Positions 1 to 8,284 of a stretch of 64,000 nt of DNA are shown here, in pieces; the stretch's first letter is position 1, and every line of letters begins with the position of its first letter. Source of the stretch: Acetatifactor muris (lineage in GTDB: Bacteria; Bacillota; Clostridia; Lachnospirales; Lachnospiraceae); assembly GCF_024623325.1 (NCBI RefSeq), contig NZ_JANJZD010000003.1, positions 62,001 through 126,000 on the forward strand, given 5' to 3'. The notes beneath the pieces were generated by a model that was not told the origin of the DNA, searched no databases, and saw only the letters and a list, made by a program, of their open reading frames with translations. A program made the position numbers and the translations under genes.

Positions 1-551
1 ACAATACTATCTGTATGGTGGCCGACGCTTTGAGAGAAGAATATCCCGAGCGGGCCATCGAGGTCATCGACTCCCTGAGTGCCACATTGGGAGCCGGGCT
101 TCTGTGCATCGATGCCCTGGAAATGAAAAAAGAAGGAAAAACCCTCCGTGAAACCGCCGCGGAAGTCAGAAGAAGACTGCATCTGATCGACGTCTATTTT
201 GTGGTGGACGATTTCAAATATCTGGTGCAGGGAGGACGTGTCTCTCCGGCAGTGGGTAAGATTGGAGATATACTGGATATCAAAGTGACTCTGACCATAA
301 AGGACGGGCATATTGAGCCCTACAGGAAAAATCGCGGCATCAACACAACCCTGCGGAACATAAAGCAAATTTCAGAGTCCCGGAAAACGGCAAGGCTGGG
401 TGTCATTTATGTAGGTAACCAGGCAATGTTCGAGAAATGCAAGTCTCTCGTGAAGAGCGACTGCGAGGCCTCTCTGAACCTGATTGTGGCTTCTCATGTG
501 GGTCCCAACACCACCGGTATCGCCATAGAATGGGCAGAGGAAAACAACTGA
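1..551 (+). CDS. DegV family fatty-acid-binding protein (5' end missing)
   Basis: The reading frame is open from the first base of the window, so the N-terminal part lies upstream; about 182 residues are visible. It matches the C-terminal half of DegV proteins, including the GGRVS segment about 75 residues into the visible part and the closing lobe rich in beta strands. DegV/FakB proteins bind a fatty acid and hand it to the FakA kinase for phospholipid synthesis; no fakA is visible here, so the exact role is open. The gene ends just before a strong hairpin terminator (561-596). Confidence 0.85.
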   Translation, partial: NTICMVADALREEYPERAIEVIDSLSATLGAGLLCIDALEMKKEGKTLRETAAEVRRRLHLIDVYFVVDDFKYLVQGGRVSPAVGKIGDILDIKVTLTIKDGHIEPYRKNRGINTTLRNIKQISESRKTARLGVIYVGNQAMFEKCKSLVKSDCEASLNLIVASHVGPNTTGIAIEWAEENN

Positions 552-560
552 CATGTAAAT

Positions 561-600
561 AGCTGACGCTTTGTCACAGACAGCGTCAGCTCTTTTTGTC
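561..600. terminator. Bidirectional intrinsic terminator
   Basis: Perfect arms AGCTGACGCT and AGCGTCAGCT enclose an 11-base loop and are followed by CTTTTTG on the plus strand. It closes the DegV gene; on the other strand it lies at the end of the small ORF 586-795, whose stop codon falls in the stem. Confidence 0.8.
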
Positions 601-795
601 AGCCTTTTTCCTGCTCTTCCAGACAGACCCAAGGATGTCCTTCAGGACCAGAAGAGAATCCAGCTCACTATACCCGTATTTCTTTTCCAGGTCTCTCAAC
701 AGCCCATCCACATTTCCCCCAAACGCTCCCCGCAGTCCGGCTATTTTTGAATTGCTTTGTCTCTGTTTTTGTACTATACTTTTTTCAGGATACAT
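586..795 (-). CDS. Possible small basic protein of unknown function
   Basis: A 69-residue frame starting at a Met followed by YPEKS and ending in a lysine-rich tail (KADKKS). Codon use looks gene-like and it ends at a terminator, which favours a real gene. Against it: no Shine-Dalgarno sequence is visible before this Met (nor before the longer alternative start at 876), and a good promoter for the opposite-strand Crp gene lies inside it. The centre contains a helix-like stretch (KKYGYSELDSLLVLKDIL). No family is recognised. Confidence 0.4.
   Translation of the reverse strand: MYPEKSIVQKQRQSNSKIAGLRGAFGGNVDGLLRDLEKKYGYSELDSLLVLKDILGSVWKSRKKADKKS
752..780 (+). promoter_or_regulatory. Sigma-A type promoter of the Crp/Fnr gene
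   Basis: TTGCTT, a 17-base spacer, then TATACT. This places the start of transcription near 787 and gives a leader of about 90 bases before the ATG at 875. Confidence 0.55.
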
Positions 796-874
796 AAGAG
801 ACCAAAGCTGAGATCGGCCCGGCTGAGAAATGTCTTCAGCCGTCGCGCCGCGACTATAGTTAAGAGGATATACC

Positions 875-1534
875 ATGGATTTTCCACATTATTTTCCCAT
901 CTGGAACAAATTGAACAGCAATCAGCAGAACAGACTGCTGGGCAGTCTGATTCCGAAAAAAGTCAAAAAAGGCACCATAATCCACAACGGCAGTGCAGAC
1001 TGCACGGGACTTCTGCTGGTGAAATCCGGACAGCTCCGGGCTTACATTCTGTCCGATGAAGGCCGGGAGATTACAATCTACCGGCTGTTTGACAGGGATA
1101 TGTGCCTGTTCTCGGCGTCCTGCATGATACGCTCCATTCAGTTTGAAGTGACAATCGAGGCAGAAAAGGATACGGATCTCTGGATCATTCCCGCAGATAT
1201 CTATCAGGGAATCACGGCGGAGTCCGCGCCCGCTGCAAACTATACCAGCGAGCTGATGGCAACACGCTTTTCCGATGTCATGTGGCTTATGGAACAGATT
1301 ATGTGGAAAAGCCTGGATAAGCGTGTTGCCGCATTCCTGCTGGAAGAAGCTTCCATTGAAGGGACAGATGAATTAAAGATTACTCATGAGATCATCGCAA
1401 ACCATCTGGGTTCTCACCGGGAAGTGATCACCCGCATGCTCCGGTACTTCCAGAATGAAGGAATAGTCCGGCTGTCCCGCGGAACCGTAATCATTCTGGA
1501 AAAAGCAAAGCTGGAACAAATACAGGATGCGTAA
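875..1534 (+). CDS. Crp/Fnr family transcriptional regulator
   Basis: 219 residues, the usual size. Residues 15-140 form the cyclic-nucleotide-type beta-roll and long dimerisation helix, and residues 168-207 form the Crp-type winged helix (EIIANHLGSHREVITRML recognition region). The FNR N-terminal cysteine cluster is absent; Cys43, Cys77 and Cys83 are present, the last two in the beta-roll (MCLFSASC). The start has AAGAGG eight bases upstream. It converges on a thioredoxin gene 26 bases away. Effector and regulon cannot be read from the sequence; a redox role is only suggested by the cysteines and the neighbour. Confidence 0.88.
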   Translation: MDFPHYFPIWNKLNSNQQNRLLGSLIPKKVKKGTIIHNGSADCTGLLLVKSGQLRAYILSDEGREITIYRLFDRDMCLFSASCMIRSIQFEVTIEAEKDTDLWIIPADIYQGITAESAPAANYTSELMATRFSDVMWLMEQIMWKSLDKRVAAFLLEEASIEGTDELKITHEIIANHLGSHREVITRMLRYFQNEGIVRLSRGTVIILEKAKLEQIQDA

Positions 1535-1560
1535 GAAGCCGTGTTCATTTCCGGCATCTC

Positions 1561-1866
1561 CTACAGCATGGCAAGAATTGCGCTCTTGGGCCTTGCTCCC
1601 ATAGCCTGTGCGACAATCTTTCCCCCTTTTATTACCATCAGAGTCGGGATACTCATAATGCCGAACTGCCCCGCCAGCTCCGGCTGTTCGTCCACATTGA
1701 CCTTACAGACCTTAATGTCTGAACGCTCCCCGGCAATTTCTTCCACAACGGGACCCACCATACGACAGGGACCGCACCAGGGCGCCCAAAAATCCACCAG
1801 GACAGGTTTATCAGAGTTCATTACCTCACTTTGAAAATTGTTTTTATCAACTTTAATCACAGACAT
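1561..1866 (-). CDS. trxA: Thioredoxin
   Basis: 101 residues with the WCGPC active site (Cys31, Cys34), the buried Asp25 region and the cis-proline loop (Ser-Ile-Pro74-Thr), all typical of classical thioredoxins that reduce protein disulphides in the cytoplasm. An AGGAGG-like site lies just before the ATG. It is slightly short at the C-terminus compared with the 105-108 residue norm. It stands alone on the minus strand, convergent with the Crp/Fnr gene; no thioredoxin reductase is in the window. Confidence 0.95.
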   Translation of the reverse strand: MSVIKVDKNNFQSEVMNSDKPVLVDFWAPWCGPCRMVGPVVEEIAGERSDIKVCKVNVDEQPELAGQFGIMSIPTLMVIKGGKIVAQAMGARPKSAILAML

Positions 1867-1965
1867 ATCTTTCTCCTCCTTTTTGATGTCATTATATACT
1901 GGAAAGCTGTACTCTTCTGTGATAATGTCACCATATCAGGAAAAAGGAGCGCCGGATTCTCTCTG

Positions 1966-3684
1966 TCATCTCAGGCGATGCATCACCTCATTGCCGCCTG
2001 CGCCGAAGTAATCATGCAATATCTTATATTCTCTGTACAGACTTTTGTAGGCCTCCACATTCCGGGGAATCGGTTCAAACCTGCGTCCGCCGCCTTTTCC
2101 CATCATTCTGGCCGCTTCGTTCACATTTGCATAGCCGCCTTTCTGCCCGCCTGCTGCCACCGCTGCATATACAGCCGCGCCAAAAGCCGACCCCTGCTCC
2201 GCAGCGCAGGTCTCAATAGTCTGTCCCAGAATATCCGCATACAGCTGCATCATAAATGGATTCTTACCCACAATACCGCCGCAGGCATACAGCTTATCCG
2301 CCGCAATGCCACCCTTATGAAATTCTTCAAAAACAGCTTTCATTCCGAAAGCTGCGGCCTCCAAAAGCGCCCGATATATTTCTTCCGGCTTTGTCCGCAG
2401 CGTCAGTCCCAGTATCATGCCGGAAAGCTTTGTGTCCGCAAGGCAGGAGCGATTCCCGTTCCACCAGTCCAGCGCAACCAGACCGCTTTCACCGGGTGCA
2501 AGCCCTGAGGCTCTGTCGCTGAGCAGTGTATGAACGGAAATCCCTTTTTCCGAGGCTTCCCTCTCATAGCTTCCCGGCACACAGTTTCTTACGAACCAGT
2601 CGAATAAATCGCCCACTGCACTCTGTCCCGCCTCATAGGCGTATAAACCCGGAAGCACCGCATTTTTGACGCAGCCGGAAATCCCCTTTATGTAGGCCAG
2701 CTTCTCCGAACACAGCAGCATACAGCAGGATGTTCCCAGAATCATCAGCGCACTGTCCGCACCGTCAATTCCCACGGCCGGCACTGCCACATGGGCATCA
2801 ATCAGAGAGGCCGCCACCGCCGTCCCGGCTTTCAGTCCCAGCCTTTTCGCCGCTTCCAGAGTCAGTTTCCCCGCGCAGGCTCCAACCCTCAGCTCTTTTC
2901 CCTTCAGCTTCCTGTGCAGAGAGGCGAGCTCCGGGTGCAGCGCCTTTAAGAATTCCCCGGACGGATATCCGTCGTCCTCGTTCCACAGAAGCTTATAACC
3001 CGCATGACACATACAGCGGGTCACCTCTCCTGTCAGCAGCCCCACCAGATAATCGCCTGCCTCCATGAAATTGTCCGTCGCCTCATAGACCTCCGGCGCT
3101 TTCTCTGCAATTTCCAGAAGCTTGGGCAGCATCCACTCCGCATTCACTCTGCCGCCGCAGCGCATCATGAACTTCTCTTTCCTCTCATTTGCAAGCGCCG
3201 TGATACGGTCCGCCTGCTCCTGGGCGCCGTGATGCTTCCAAAGCTTTAACTGTGCATGAGGATTGGTGCGAAACCCTTCCACCCTGCAAAGGGGTTCTCC
3301 ATTTTCGGACAAAGGGAGAAATGTGGAGGATGTGGCGTCAATGCCGATGCCGATCACGTCTTCCGCCCGGCATCCGGATTTCCTGACCACTGCACCTATG
3401 GTATCATACAGGGCTTCCTCGTAATCGTCGATTTTCTGCAGCGCAAAATCCGCAGGCAGATCTCCCCGGACACCCACGGGTGCTTCTCCCTCCGATATCA
3501 CACCGGCTGCCGTCTCACCCAGCCTGCGCAGAATCCCATGGGGATATGCATAAATACTCTCCGCCATCACCTCGCCACTGCCCACAGAAACCAGAACCGC
3601 CCTGGCCGACAACGTGCCGTAGTCCACCCCAATGACATACTTATTTCCCTTCGCCTCGTAACCCTCCCCCACTATATCCTCCAT
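1966..3684 (-). CDS. FGGY carbohydrate kinase, ribulokinase-like
   Basis: 572 residues, close to AraB length. The N-terminal FGGY domain opens with GVDYGTLSARA, the sugar-kinase phosphate-binding loop. A DATSST segment, the metal/ADP region (GTSCC) and the C-terminal FGGY domain with an ACGGI motif are present. Family knowledge points to ATP-dependent phosphorylation of L-ribulose or a related pentulose. It follows the AraM-type gene by 14 bases and is surely cotranscribed with it. No arabinose isomerase or epimerase is adjacent, so the substrate remains unproved. The start has only a weak AGGAAA site; GTG five codons in is an alternative. Confidence 0.8.
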   Translation of the reverse strand: MEDIVGEGYEAKGNKYVIGVDYGTLSARAVLVSVGSGEVMAESIYAYPHGILRRLGETAAGVISEGEAPVGVRGDLPADFALQKIDDYEEALYDTIGAVVRKSGCRAEDVIGIGIDATSSTFLPLSENGEPLCRVEGFRTNPHAQLKLWKHHGAQEQADRITALANERKEKFMMRCGGRVNAEWMLPKLLEIAEKAPEVYEATDNFMEAGDYLVGLLTGEVTRCMCHAGYKLLWNEDDGYPSGEFLKALHPELASLHRKLKGKELRVGACAGKLTLEAAKRLGLKAGTAVAASLIDAHVAVPAVGIDGADSALMILGTSCCMLLCSEKLAYIKGISGCVKNAVLPGLYAYEAGQSAVGDLFDWFVRNCVPGSYEREASEKGISVHTLLSDRASGLAPGESGLVALDWWNGNRSCLADTKLSGMILGLTLRTKPEEIYRALLEAAAFGMKAVFEEFHKGGIAADKLYACGGIVGKNPFMMQLYADILGQTIETCAAEQGSAFGAAVYAAVAAGGQKGGYANVNEAARMMGKGGGRRFEPIPRNVEAYKSLYREYKILHDYFGAGGNEVMHRLR

Positions 3685-3698
3685 TTTATCAGCGTTTC

Positions 3699-5060
3699 CT
3701 ATTCACAATACTTTTCCACCAGTTTCTCTGCCTCTTCCTTCAGCCTGTCGATATCCCACATCAGCTGCAGTATAGTATAACGGTCCCGCAGTTCTTTGCC
3801 GTATCGGATGCTGTCATATACATACTGCCTGGGAATGCCCACATCCGCCGGTCTCTTCGCCGCTCCCATTTCTTCCAGCACCTGATAAATCTCAGCCGCT
3901 TTCGGCGCCGTCTTCGCCAGCTCCTGAATCTCGTCCCACCGCGCCTCAATGACTGCAAGACGTCTCAGAAGACCTTCTCTGTCATTCTTGCCTGCTTTTT
4001 TCTCAAGGGCGATAATTCCCTCTGCCCCCTCCCGATAGCAGCGGTGCATTTCCTTCTCCCACGCTTCTCCGGTAAGCCGGTCTCCAATCTTCTTCCGAAT
4101 GGCGTCAAAATCCGGCTTCTCCATCTGCGCCAGCCTGTTGTACAGTTCCAGCATCAGAACCGTGCCGATCCCTACCTTCGTCCCATGAAGCACAGCCGGA
4201 ATGCCGTCAAAAAGGAACTGCATTTCCCAGTAATGGGACTGATGATGTTCTGCGCCGGAGGCCGGACGTGAATTCTCCGAAAAGTCCATGGCGATACCGG
4301 ACAGCACCAGCGCTTCTGTGAGCACTGAAACTGCTTTACTGTCATGGGAGGCAAGCCCTTTCGTGCTCTCCATGGTCCGGTCCACCGCTGTCCGCATGAT
4401 GCCCGCAATGGTATCGCAGTAATATTCATCATTTACAATGTGGGAAAGCTTCCAGTCCAGCAGACAATTATATTTTCCGAGAATATCCGCAGCTCCCGCC
4501 GCGAGCATCTTAAGCGGCGCATTTGCCATGATTTCCGAATCACAGATGAGAGCCAGCGGCTCCTGTGCCGGAAATGTAATCTTCATATTATGGAAAATCA
4601 ACGGTGCGACACCGCTCACAAGCCCGTCCATGGAGGGCGCCGTAGCCACCAGCAGAAAGGGTCTGCCTGTGATGTGGCTGAAATACCGCCCAATGTCATT
4701 AATCGTACCCGTTCCGATGGAAATGATGATGTCGGCCTCCCTGTCATTTGCCATGGCCACGCTGCCAAGGGCATACTCGTCCGCCGCCAGATCACCGTTT
4801 TCCGGACTCTTTAAGACATGAGAGGTAAATGGAATGCCTGCCCTGTCAAGCACCTCCTCCACCCTTACACCCGCGATTTCCCGTGTGTGTGTATCGGAAA
4901 TCAGATAAGGTCTCGAATAGCCCAGCTGCGCCAGAAGTCCGGGCAGCTTTGCAACAGCGCCTGTCTCAAAAATGTAGTGGGCAAACAGAGATTTGTGTGT
5001 CCGCCCGCAGTCACATGTAAAACTGCAGTTTAAATACTGTTCAATCGATGGATTCTGCAT
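3699..5060 (-). CDS. AraM/EgsA-type glycerol-1-phosphate dehydrogenase family protein
   Basis: 453 residues from the ATG preceded by GGAAAGGAATGAGGG; an upstream Met (5147) is in frame but lacks a site. Iron-containing alcohol dehydrogenase/AraM fold: the NAD-binding GTGTINDIGRY lies at 116-126, and candidate metal ligands are Asp145 (PSMDGL), His272-276 (HHQSH) and His292 (LHGTK). EgsA of Bacillus reduces dihydroxyacetone phosphate to sn-glycerol-1-phosphate, and araM sits in some arabinose operons. Cotranscription with a ribulokinase-like gene fits the latter context. Confidence 0.82.
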   Translation of the reverse strand: MQNPSIEQYLNCSFTCDCGRTHKSLFAHYIFETGAVAKLPGLLAQLGYSRPYLISDTHTREIAGVRVEEVLDRAGIPFTSHVLKSPENGDLAADEYALGSVAMANDREADIIISIGTGTINDIGRYFSHITGRPFLLVATAPSMDGLVSGVAPLIFHNMKITFPAQEPLALICDSEIMANAPLKMLAAGAADILGKYNCLLDWKLSHIVNDEYYCDTIAGIMRTAVDRTMESTKGLASHDSKAVSVLTEALVLSGIAMDFSENSRPASGAEHHQSHYWEMQFLFDGIPAVLHGTKVGIGTVLMLELYNRLAQMEKPDFDAIRKKIGDRLTGEAWEKEMHRCYREGAEGIIALEKKAGKNDREGLLRRLAVIEARWDEIQELAKTAPKAAEIYQVLEEMGAAKRPADVGIPRQYVYDSIRYGKELRDRYTILQLMWDIDRLKEEAEKLVEKYCE

Positions 5061-5253
5061 ACGTATTCCCTCATTCCTTTCCCAGTGTTTTCTCTCATTG
5101 TATAGCATTGCCGCAGCCAAGTCAATGAAGGCTCTCTCTGATTCCATTTTCTGTCTAATACCATATTATTTCTGTACCTGCAACCGAAAACTATCACAAA
5201 ATACACTTCCCTTACTTTCAGAAAGTTCGCTGCAGTACCAGGAAAACTGGAAA

Positions 5254-5303
5254 CAAAAAAGCCGCAAACCTTTGATTTTACTGGAAAATCTCTGATTTGC
5301 GGC
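5254..5303 (-). terminator. Terminator of tRNA-Gly, near copy of the tRNA-Asn terminator
   Basis: On the minus strand, GCCGCAAATC...GGTTTGCGGC closes a long imperfect hairpin followed by TTTTTT. The 43-base stem-loop (5261-5303) is nearly the reverse complement of the one at 5696-5738. Confidence 0.8.
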
Positions 5304-5315
5304 CTTTTAAAAAGA

Positions 5316-5385
5316 GCAGATAATGGGAGTCGAACCCACCCCCTCAGCTTGGGAAGCTGATGTACTACCGATATACTATATCTGC
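5316..5385 (-). tRNA. tRNA-Gly (anticodon CCC)
   Basis: On the minus strand a cloverleaf can be drawn: acceptor GCAGATA/TATCTGC, anticodon stem TCAGC/GCTGA around the loop TTCCCAA, and the T-loop GGTTCGACTCC. Loop position gives the anticodon CCC, glycine. The gene is 70 bases without encoded CCA. Confidence 0.92.
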
Positions 5386-5436
5386 ATTTATTCTACTTTC
5401 CGGAAGTCAATCCTTCCTGCTCTGTAGAACAAAATG

Positions 5437-5466
5437 ATTATAACACACTTTGATTGAATTTGCCAA
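5437..5466 (-). promoter_or_regulatory. Promoter of tRNA-Gly
   Basis: On the minus strand TTGGCA, 18 bases, TATAAT. Transcription would start about 45 bases before the tRNA. Confidence 0.65.
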
Positions 5467-5559
5467 CTGTTTTTTTAAATTTTTTGTGAATCCTTTGAGA
5501 ATGTTTTGGAAACGATGTATATTTTCCCTTTTTGAGGTAATAATATTTGCATAAACCTC

Positions 5560-5588
5560 TTGACATCAGCATAAGATATAACTATACT
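5560..5588 (+). promoter_or_regulatory. Promoter of tRNA-Asn
   Basis: TTGACA (5560-5565), exactly 17 bases, TATACT (5583-5588): a near-consensus sigma-A promoter, expected for a stable RNA. Together with the tRNA-Gly promoter it explains the AT-rich stretch 5386-5612. Confidence 0.8.
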
Positions 5589-5612
5589 GATAGACATAAA
5601 AGAGAGATATAA

Positions 5613-5684
5613 TCCTCGATAGCTCAATGGTAGAGCACTCGGCTGTTAACCGAGTTGTTGTAGGTTCGAGCCCTACTCGGGGAG
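5613..5684 (+). tRNA. tRNA-Asn (anticodon GTT)
   Basis: Acceptor stem TCCTCGA/TCGGGGA plus discriminator G, D-arm AGCTCAATGGTAGAGC, anticodon stem CTCGG/CCGAG with loop CTGTTAA (anticodon GTT), T-arm GTAGGTTCGAGCCCTAC. 72 bases, no encoded CCA. It is transcribed away from tRNA-Gly. Confidence 0.95.
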
Positions 5685-5695
5685 GTGACAGAAAG

Positions 5696-5750
5696 GCCGC
5701 AAATCAGAGATTTCTCAGTAAAATCAACGATTTGCGGCTTTTCGTTTTTG
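5696..5750 (+). terminator. Terminator of tRNA-Asn
   Basis: GCCGCAAATC...GATTTGCGGC hairpin followed by TTTTCGTTTTTG. It is nearly the reverse complement of the tRNA-Gly terminator, so the two tRNA genes sit inside a 43-base inverted repeat. Confidence 0.85.
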
Positions 5751-5807
5751 TTTACCTGCTTTTGTCATATATGACATTCCATTACAGACACAATAAAAGC
5801 ATTTTGG

Positions 5808-6371
5808 TCATGAATTCTGTCCCGCCAGAATTTCTTCCAGCGTTCTCGGAGTATAATCCATATACGCCATCATTGCTCCACAGTTGAACATCTGGCAGGG
5901 CTTATCATACAGCTGTTCCATTTCGAACTTTACCCTCTCCATCATATTCCACTCGAAGCTGCTGTGCACATGTCCATACAGATGATACCAGCCATAATAA
6001 TGATGATTGAAGCAGGGAATGGGATAATGGCTGAGTACAATTCCCCTGCCATCCCCGATATCCAGCTCCTTATATGCCGTAATCTCATTGAAAAGAGCCT
6101 GAAACTCTCTGTTCTTCAATAACTTTTTATCATGGTTGCCTGTAATAAAATGCTTGATTCCGTTTAGCATCTTCACAATTTCCAGGGTTCTGGATACATT
6201 GTACCAACTTATATCTCCCAAAATAAAGACTTCATCGTCCATCCCTACAGCATTATTCCAGTTGCTGATCAATGTCTCATCATGTTCTTCTATTGTCTTA
6301 AAAGGTCTGTTGTCAAAAGCCAGGGCATTCTCATGCCCGAAATGCGTATCTGCGATAAAATAAAAAGCCAT
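5808..6371 (-). CDS. Metallophosphoesterase
   Basis: 187 residues from an ATG preceded by AGGGAGA. The calcineurin-like motifs appear in order: DTHFGH near the N-terminus, GDISWY, GNHDK, SHYPIP and GHVHSS. These bind two metal ions and cleave phosphomonoesters or diesters; the small size and ADTHFGH start resemble the group of small bacterial phosphoesterases with unknown substrate. The start overlaps the end of the cysteine hydrolase gene (stop at 6374) almost exactly, so the two are cotranscribed and probably translationally coupled. Confidence 0.85.
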   Translation of the reverse strand: MAFYFIADTHFGHENALAFDNRPFKTIEEHDETLISNWNNAVGMDDEVFILGDISWYNVSRTLEIVKMLNGIKHFITGNHDKKLLKNREFQALFNEITAYKELDIGDGRGIVLSHYPIPCFNHHYYGWYHLYGHVHSSFEWNMMERVKFEMEQLYDKPCQMFNCGAMMAYMDYTPRTLEEILAGQNS

Positions 6372-6373
6372 TT

Positions 6374-6922
6374 TCAATCTCCCTGAGCGCCCTGTTCTCC
6401 CACGATATCGATCTGGCACATCTTCATGGTCTCCAGCGCAGCACTGTGGCTCCCGGGAGTGACACCTGCGCAGCATCCGGCGTCCACCGAGATTTTCATT
6501 TCCGGAAAATAAGCCTTCAGCAGCAGCGCATTGGATACAACGCAGATATCGGTGCACAGTCCTATCAGTTCCACTTCCACCTCTTCCTTTTTCCGAAGCT
6601 CACGAATTTCATCCACCAGATCTGTGGAACCGAAAGTTTTCTTCTCCACGGCTTTATATTCCTTTTCCGCCAATGCCTGCAGAACTTTTGCATTCAGCAT
6701 CCAGCCTTCGGTCTCTCTGATGCAATGGGGAACCGGCAGCATCTTTCCCTCTGCCGTCTCCAGATAATCCGGTCCGTGTGTGTCAAGAGTGGCAAAAATT
6801 CTCCCCTCAAATCCTGAAATTTTAGCCGTCACATTGTCTACTATTCCCACAGCCTCCTTTGTGCCCAGCGCTCCGTCCACAAAATCGTTCTGCATATCTA
6901 CCACGATCAATACCTTACCCAT
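6374..6922 (-). CDS. Cysteine hydrolase of the nicotinamidase/isochorismatase family
   Basis: 182 residues. The catalytic triad Asp9 (VVDMQNDF), Lys95 and Cys127 (CTDICVVS) is visible, and Asp47, His49 (DTHGPDY) and His66 fit the nicotinamidase metal site. This makes deamidation of nicotinamide to nicotinate for NAD salvage the best guess, though other amides are possible in this family. It is the first gene of a two-gene operon with a phosphoesterase. The RBS is weak, but the start is fixed by the conserved N-terminal strand. Confidence 0.82.
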   Translation of the reverse strand: MGKVLIVVDMQNDFVDGALGTKEAVGIVDNVTAKISGFEGRIFATLDTHGPDYLETAEGKMLPVPHCIRETEGWMLNAKVLQALAEKEYKAVEKKTFGSTDLVDEIRELRKKEEVEVELIGLCTDICVVSNALLLKAYFPEMKISVDAGCCAGVTPGSHSAALETMKMCQIDIVGEQGAQGD

Positions 6923-7066
6923 GCGCCCTTTCTCCTCTCTTCATCTCTGTCCGCTCTGTACCCGCCATGAGGCCGCATACCTCACAGCAGCTGACTTCTC
7001 CATACGTCCTGCATAATTTACGTTCTCCGCGCAGTCAGACTAAGAAATCTGCATGACAGGCCCGTA

Positions 7067-7094
7067 CAAAAAAACCGGCAGATTCCTCTGCCGG
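7067..7094 (-). terminator. Terminator of the infC-rpmI-rplT operon
   Basis: On the minus strand CCGGCAGAGGAATCTGCCGG followed by TTTTTTTG, 10 bases after the rplT stop: a strong intrinsic terminator. Confidence 0.88.
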
Positions 7095-7104
7095 GCTGTA
7101 TTCC

Positions 7105-7461
7105 TTATGCCACCTTACTCTTGGCAAGCTCCGCCAGGGTCTTGAACCCTTCGGCATCGTTCACTGCCATTTCCGCCAGCATCTTCCTGTTCACTTCAAC
7201 GCCGGCCAGCTTCAGACCATACATAAATCTGCTGTAAGACAGACCGTTTATTCTGGCTGCCGCATTGATACGCGCAATCCAAAGCTGTCTGAACTGACGC
7301 TTTCTCTCTTTTCTTCCTGCATAAGCGCTGGCAAGCGCACGCATCACAGACTGCTTTGCAATTCTGTACTGTTTGCTTCTCGCTCCCCTGTAACCCTTTG
7401 CAAGTTTTAATACTCTTTTATGTTTTTTCTTGGCATTTAAGCCGCCTTTTATTCTGGCCAT
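7105..7461 (-). CDS. rplT: 50S ribosomal protein L20
   Basis: 118 residues, the standard length. It has the basic N-terminal tail ([21 protein letters not shown]) that threads into 23S rRNA and the globular C-terminal domain with [11 protein letters not shown]20 is needed early in 50S assembly and represses its own operon by binding the mRNA leader. It is the last gene of infC-rpmI-rplT, 24 bases after rpmI, and is followed at once by a terminator. Confidence 0.98.
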   Translation of the reverse strand: MARIKGGLNAKKKHKRVLKLAKGYRGARSKQYRIAKQSVMRALASAYAGRKERKRQFRQLWIARINAAARINGLSYSRFMYGLKLAGVEVNRKMLAEMAVNDAEGFKTLAELAKSKVA

Positions 7462-7485
7462 GATTCCTTTCCTCCTTACCTTTAC

Positions 7486-7683
7486 TTATAAATAGGGCAA
7501 AATCTTCTTCATATTCTTTACATTGGTTGCATCCGTAATGGCAGGCTTCCTCAGATTACGCTTTGTCTTCGCGCTCTTCTTCGTCAGGATATGGCGCTTA
7601 TAAGCCTTATTTCTCTTTAACTTACCCGTTCCGGTTACTTTAAAACGCTTTGCAGCTGATCTGCTTGTCTTCATTTTGGGCAT
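7486..7683 (-). CDS. rpmI: 50S ribosomal protein L35
   Basis: 65 residues, very basic, with the family's [14 protein letters not shown] start and a KRNLRK segment near the C-terminus. It lies between infC and rplT, the order found across Bacillota. A good AGGAGG site precedes the ATG. Confidence 0.97.
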   Translation of the reverse strand: MPKMKTSRSAAKRFKVTGTGKLKRNKAYKRHILTKKSAKTKRNLRKPAITDATNVKNMKKILPYL

Positions 7684-7764
7684 AACTACTTCCTCCTAAA
7701 CTTTAAATAATCTATTTTAACTTTCACATTTGGTAAATTGCCGGCAGTCACTGACCGTCAATCC

Positions 7765-8271
7765 CTAACGCTTTCCAGTTAAAAACATCGTCATGGTTCT
7801 TCCTTCCATTTTCGGCGCCTTTTCCAATGAAGAAATGTCGGACAGGCTTTCGGCAAAATCATCCAGGATATGCCTGCTGTTATTCATATGCGCTATCTCC
7901 CGGCCGCGGAAGCGAAGCGTCACCTTCACCTTGTCACCTTTGCTCAGGAATTTCCTCGCCGCATTAATTTTGGTGTTCAGATCGTTGGTGTCAATGTTGG
8001 GAGACAGGCGAATCTCCTTAATCTCAATAATCTTCTGTTTCTTTCTTGCTTCCTTCTCTTTCCTGATCTGCTCATACTTGTACTTGCCGTAGTCAACAAT
8101 CTTGCATACGGGCGGTTTTGCAGTGGGCGCGATCTTTACCAGGTCCAATCCTGCTTCCTCAGCCAGTCTCATGGCCTCCCTTGAGGACATTATGCCCAAC
8201 TGTGCACCATCCTCGCCAACCAGACGTACTTCTCTGTCCCTGATCTGTTCGTTAATCATTAAATCGCTAAT
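7765..8271 (-). CDS. infC: Translation initiation factor IF-3, with a probable AUU start codon
   Basis: 168 residues when started at ATT (8269-8271), which lies eight bases after a clear GGAGGT. The first in-frame ATG (MINEQIRD) is 12 bases further and too far from that site, and the long upstream extension is not IF-3-like. IF-3 controls its own synthesis through its rare start codon, so an AUU start is expected. The N-domain (INEQIRDREVRLVGEDG), basic linker (EKEARKKQK) and C-domain (VTLRFRGREIAH) are all present. It heads the ribosomal protein operon. Confidence 0.95.
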   Translation of the reverse strand: MSDLMINEQIRDREVRLVGEDGAQLGIMSSREAMRLAEEAGLDLVKIAPTAKPPVCKIVDYGKYKYEQIRKEKEARKKQKIIEIKEIRLSPNIDTNDLNTKINAARKFLSKGDKVKVTLRFRGREIAHMNNSRHILDDFAESLSDISSLEKAPKMEGRTMTMFLTGKR

Positions 8272-8284
8272 GGTCTTGTACCTC

